Shown: positions 61,971 to 64,000 of the stretch, piece by piece
How the letters are laid out: every line of letters begins with the position of its first letter
Numbering within the stretch: position 1 is the stretch's first letter
Assembly (NCBI RefSeq): GCF_023156585.1
Contig: NZ_JALNMI010000002.1
Coordinates: forward strand, 538,479 to 602,478
Source: Subsaxibacter sp. CAU 1640
GTDB lineage: Bacteria > Bacteroidota > Bacteroidia > Flavobacteriales > Flavobacteriaceae
Length of the DNA stretch: 64,000 bases
Direction: 5' to 3'
Notes under the pieces: generated by a model
What the model was told of the DNA's origin: nothing
The model's input: only the letters and a program-made list of their open reading frames with translations
Database searches by the model: none
Translations under genes and position numbers: made by a program

Positions 61971-64000
61971 ATGGAACAAAATATGATTTATGTGCCAATC
62001 GCATTGGCAATTTTAGGGCTCCTCTTTATGTTCGTCAAGATGGCTTGGGTTAAAAAGCAAGCTGCTGGTGACGCTAAAATGCAAGGAATTTCAAAAAGCA
62101 TCAAAGAAGGTGCATTGGCATTTTTAAATGCTGAATATAAGTTGTTAGCGATTTTTGTAGTGATAGCATCTGCCGCTTTGTTCGGCATTTCTCAAATAGT
62201 AGACACTACAAGCTGGATGATTGTTCCAGCATTTATTTTTGGTGCATTTTTCTCTGCATTGGCAGGAAATATCGGTATGCGTATCGCTACTGAAGCGAAT
62301 GCTCGTACTACCGAAGCTGCCAAAACAAGTTTACCACAAGCCTTGAAAGTGTCTTTCGGTGGTGGTACTGTAATGGGTCTTGGTGTGGCTGGTTTAGCTG
62401 TATTGGGATTGAGCTTATTTTTTATGTTCTTCTTGGGACAATTTATGGGAGCTGAAGGCTCTTTCTACGATAATATGACGGTTGTTTTAGAAACTCTTGC
62501 TGGTTTCTCGTTGGGTGCTGAATCTATTGCATTATTTGCACGTGTAGGTGGTGGTATCTATACCAAAGCTGCTGACGTTGGAGCTGATCTTGTGGGTAAA
62601 GTTGAAGCTGGTATTCCAGAAGATGACCCTCGCAACCCTGCCACCATTGCGGATAACGTAGGTGACAACGTAGGTGACGTGGCTGGTATGGGTGCTGACT
62701 TGTTCGGTTCTTATGTAGCGACGGTATTGGCATCCATGGTGTTGGGTAACTACATCATTAAGGATATGGCCGACAATGGTATGGTGAATGAAACGTTTAA
62801 TGGAATGGGAGCTATTCTATTGCCATTGGTCATTGCTGGTGTTGGTGTTTTAGCGTCCATTTTAGGAACGTTCTTGGTTCGCATCAAAGATAATTCTGCT
62901 AAAGAAGCACAAGTACAAAGAGCCTTGGATACAGGAAACTGGGTATCCATTATCTTGACATTAGTGGCGAGCTACTTCCTAATTGATTGGATGTTGCCTG
63001 AAATAATGACGATGAAATTTTTCGGCGAAGGTTACAAAGAAATCCCTTCTATGAATGTATTCTGGTCTGCGTGTATCGGTTTGGCGGTTGGCGCATTGAT
63101 TTCGACAGTAACAGCTTATTATACAAGTCTTGGTAAAAAACCAGTGTTGGATATTGTTAGAAATAGTTCAACAGGAGCGGCAACCAATATCATTGCTGGT
63201 TTGGCAGTTGGTATGAAATCGACCTTACTTTCAGTTATCTTGTTTGCAGCTGCTATTTACGGCTCTTATGAGTTGGCTGGCTTCTATGGTGTGGCTTTGG
63301 CTGCATCTGCAATGATGGCAACCACTGCGATGCAGTTGGCTATCGATGCATTCGGACCTATCGCTGATAATGCTGGTGGAGTGGCCGAGATGAGCGAATT
63401 GCCTAAAGAAGTACGTGAGCGTACCGATATTTTGGATTCTGTGGGAAATACGACTGCTGCTGTTGGTAAAGGTTTTGCAATTGCTTCTGCTGCGTTGACA
63501 GCATTGGCACTATTCGCTGCATATGTAACCTTTACAGGAATTGACGGTATCAACATCTTTAAGGCTGATGTATTGGCTGCACTTTTCGTAGGTGGAATGA
63601 TTCCTGTGGTATTCTCTGCTTTAGCAATGCAATCTGTCGGAAAAGCAGCAATGCAAATGGTACAGGAAGTGCGTCGTCAGTTTAGAGAAATCCCTGGTAT
63701 TATGGAAGGAACTGGCAAACCGGAATACGGTAAATGTGTTGAAATTTCTACACAAGCCGCTCTAAAGGAAATGATTGTTCCTGGTTTGATTACCATTATT
63801 ACTCCTATCGTCATCGGATTGATTTTTGGTGCTGAACCTCTTGGTGGTTATATGGCTGGTGTTTGTGTGAGTGGTGTAATGTGGGCTATTTTCCAAAACA
63901 ACGCTGGTGGTGCTTGGGATAATGCTAAAAAATCGTTCGAAGCTGGTGTTGAAATCAATGGAAAAGTAGAATACAAAGGAAGTGATGCTCACAAAGCTGC
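61971..64000 (+). CDS. hppA: Membrane-bound ion-translocating pyrophosphatase, 5' part
   Basis: Cation- or proton-pumping PPase with many membrane helices; it hydrolyses PPi and pumps ions out. The visible 676 codons include the signature GGIYTKAADVGADLVGKVE, the PPi-binding region DPRNPATIADNVGDNVGD, and GNTTAA at residues 492-497. The Ala at that position is characteristic of K+-dependent enzymes, while K+-independent ones have Lys. Whether Na+ or H+ is pumped cannot be told from what I checked. The gene runs off the right edge, so the last part is missing. Confidence 0.95.
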   Translation, partial: MEQNMIYVPIALAILGLLFMFVKMAWVKKQAAGDAKMQGISKSIKEGALAFLNAEYKLLAIFVVIASAALFGISQIVDTTSWMIVPAFIFGAFFSALAGNIGMRIATEANARTTEAAKTSLPQALKVSFGGGTVMGLGVAGLAVLGLSLFFMFFLGQFMGAEGSFYDNMTVVLETLAGFSLGAESIALFARVGGGIYTKAADVGADLVGKVEAGIPEDDPRNPATIADNVGDNVGDVAGMGADLFGSYVATVLASMVLGNYIIKDMADNGMVNETFNGMGAILLPLVIAGVGVLASILGTFLVRIKDNSAKEAQVQRALDTGNWVSIILTLVASYFLIDWMLPEIMTMKFFGEGYKEIPSMNVFWSACIGLAVGALISTVTAYYTSLGKKPVLDIVRNSSTGAATNIIAGLAVGMKSTLLSVILFAAAIYGSYELAGFYGVALAASAMMATTAMQLAIDAFGPIADNAGGVAEMSELPKEVRERTDILDSVGNTTAAVGKGFAIASAALTALALFAAYVTFTGIDGINIFKADVLAALFVGGMIPVVFSALAMQSVGKAAMQMVQEVRRQFREIPGIMEGTGKPEYGKCVEISTQAALKEMIVPGLITIITPIVIGLIFGAEPLGGYMAGVCVSGVMWAIFQNNAGGAWDNAKKSFEAGVEINGKVEYKGSDAHKA

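Overview
The window looks like a chromosomal segment of a Bacteroidota organism, most likely a marine-type member of the family Flavobacteriaceae. The evidence is an AT-rich genome, promoters of the TTTG / TAnnTTTG type used by the Bacteroidota primary sigma factor, two proteins with type IX secretion (T9SS) C-terminal sorting domains, the gliding-motility ATPase GldA, a split methionine synthase, and a bifunctional DAHP synthase/chorismate mutase. No tRNA, rRNA, CRISPR array, insertion sequence or prophage was recognised. It is mostly ordinary housekeeping chromosome with a few accessory islands.

Layout. 1-5.2 kb: truncated polyprenyl synthetase, two T9SS-exported proteins, and between them a three-domain phosphodiesterase/TPR/sulfotransferase protein with a small overlapping gene upstream. 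5.2-14.5 kb: a minus-strand run of rlmN, queA, aroA, a MazG-like pyrophosphohydrolase, two DUF3857/transglutaminase-like paralogues, dtd and rsgA. 15-19.2 kb: an aromatic amino-acid operon (pheA, aminotransferase, tyrA, DAHP synthase/chorismate mutase) preceded by an aromatic-rich leader peptide and a terminator/antiterminator pair, i.e. a transcription attenuator. 19.3-23.4 kb: gldA, a PagL-like lipid A deacylase, a GIN-domain lipoprotein and an aminotransferase. 23.5-32.4 kb: the methionine region. A minus-strand operon (gamma-synthase/sulfhydrylase, homoserine dehydrogenase, metH in two pieces, then metF) sits behind a SAM-I riboswitch, and the divergent metK sits behind a SAM-II riboswitch, both in the same intergenic region.

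32.6-40.1 kb is the most accessory part: a secreted M28 peptidase, a 21-bp minisatellite, an orphan 240-residue protein, a sparsely coding stretch, two tandem lipoproteins with almost identical N-terminal halves and divergent C-terminal halves, and a small acidic lipoprotein. 40.1-45 kb: waaA (Kdo transferase), a DegT-family aminotransferase, galE and a secreted amidohydrolase, mostly envelope sugar metabolism. 45-56.7 kb: lspA, fabD, an FAD dehydrogenase, an alpha/beta hydrolase, a membrane-tethered dihydrofolate reductase, a CBM48 protein, a TonB-like protein, thyA, a NupC transporter with an extra N-terminal domain, a bifunctional nuclease and etfAB. 56.8-64 kb: a lipoprotein, pdhB, a DUF5686 outer-membrane protein, ppa and the start of hppA (membrane pyrophosphatase).

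The most noteworthy signals are regulatory: the attenuator of the aromatic operon (19062-19189) and the back-to-back SAM-I and SAM-II riboswitches (30731-31036). Next come the domain-swapped lipoprotein pair, the phosphodiesterase/sulfotransferase fusion with its 54-residue partner, and the 21-bp repeat. I did not find a clear new defence or mobile system. All family assignments rest on reading motifs, not on database searches.
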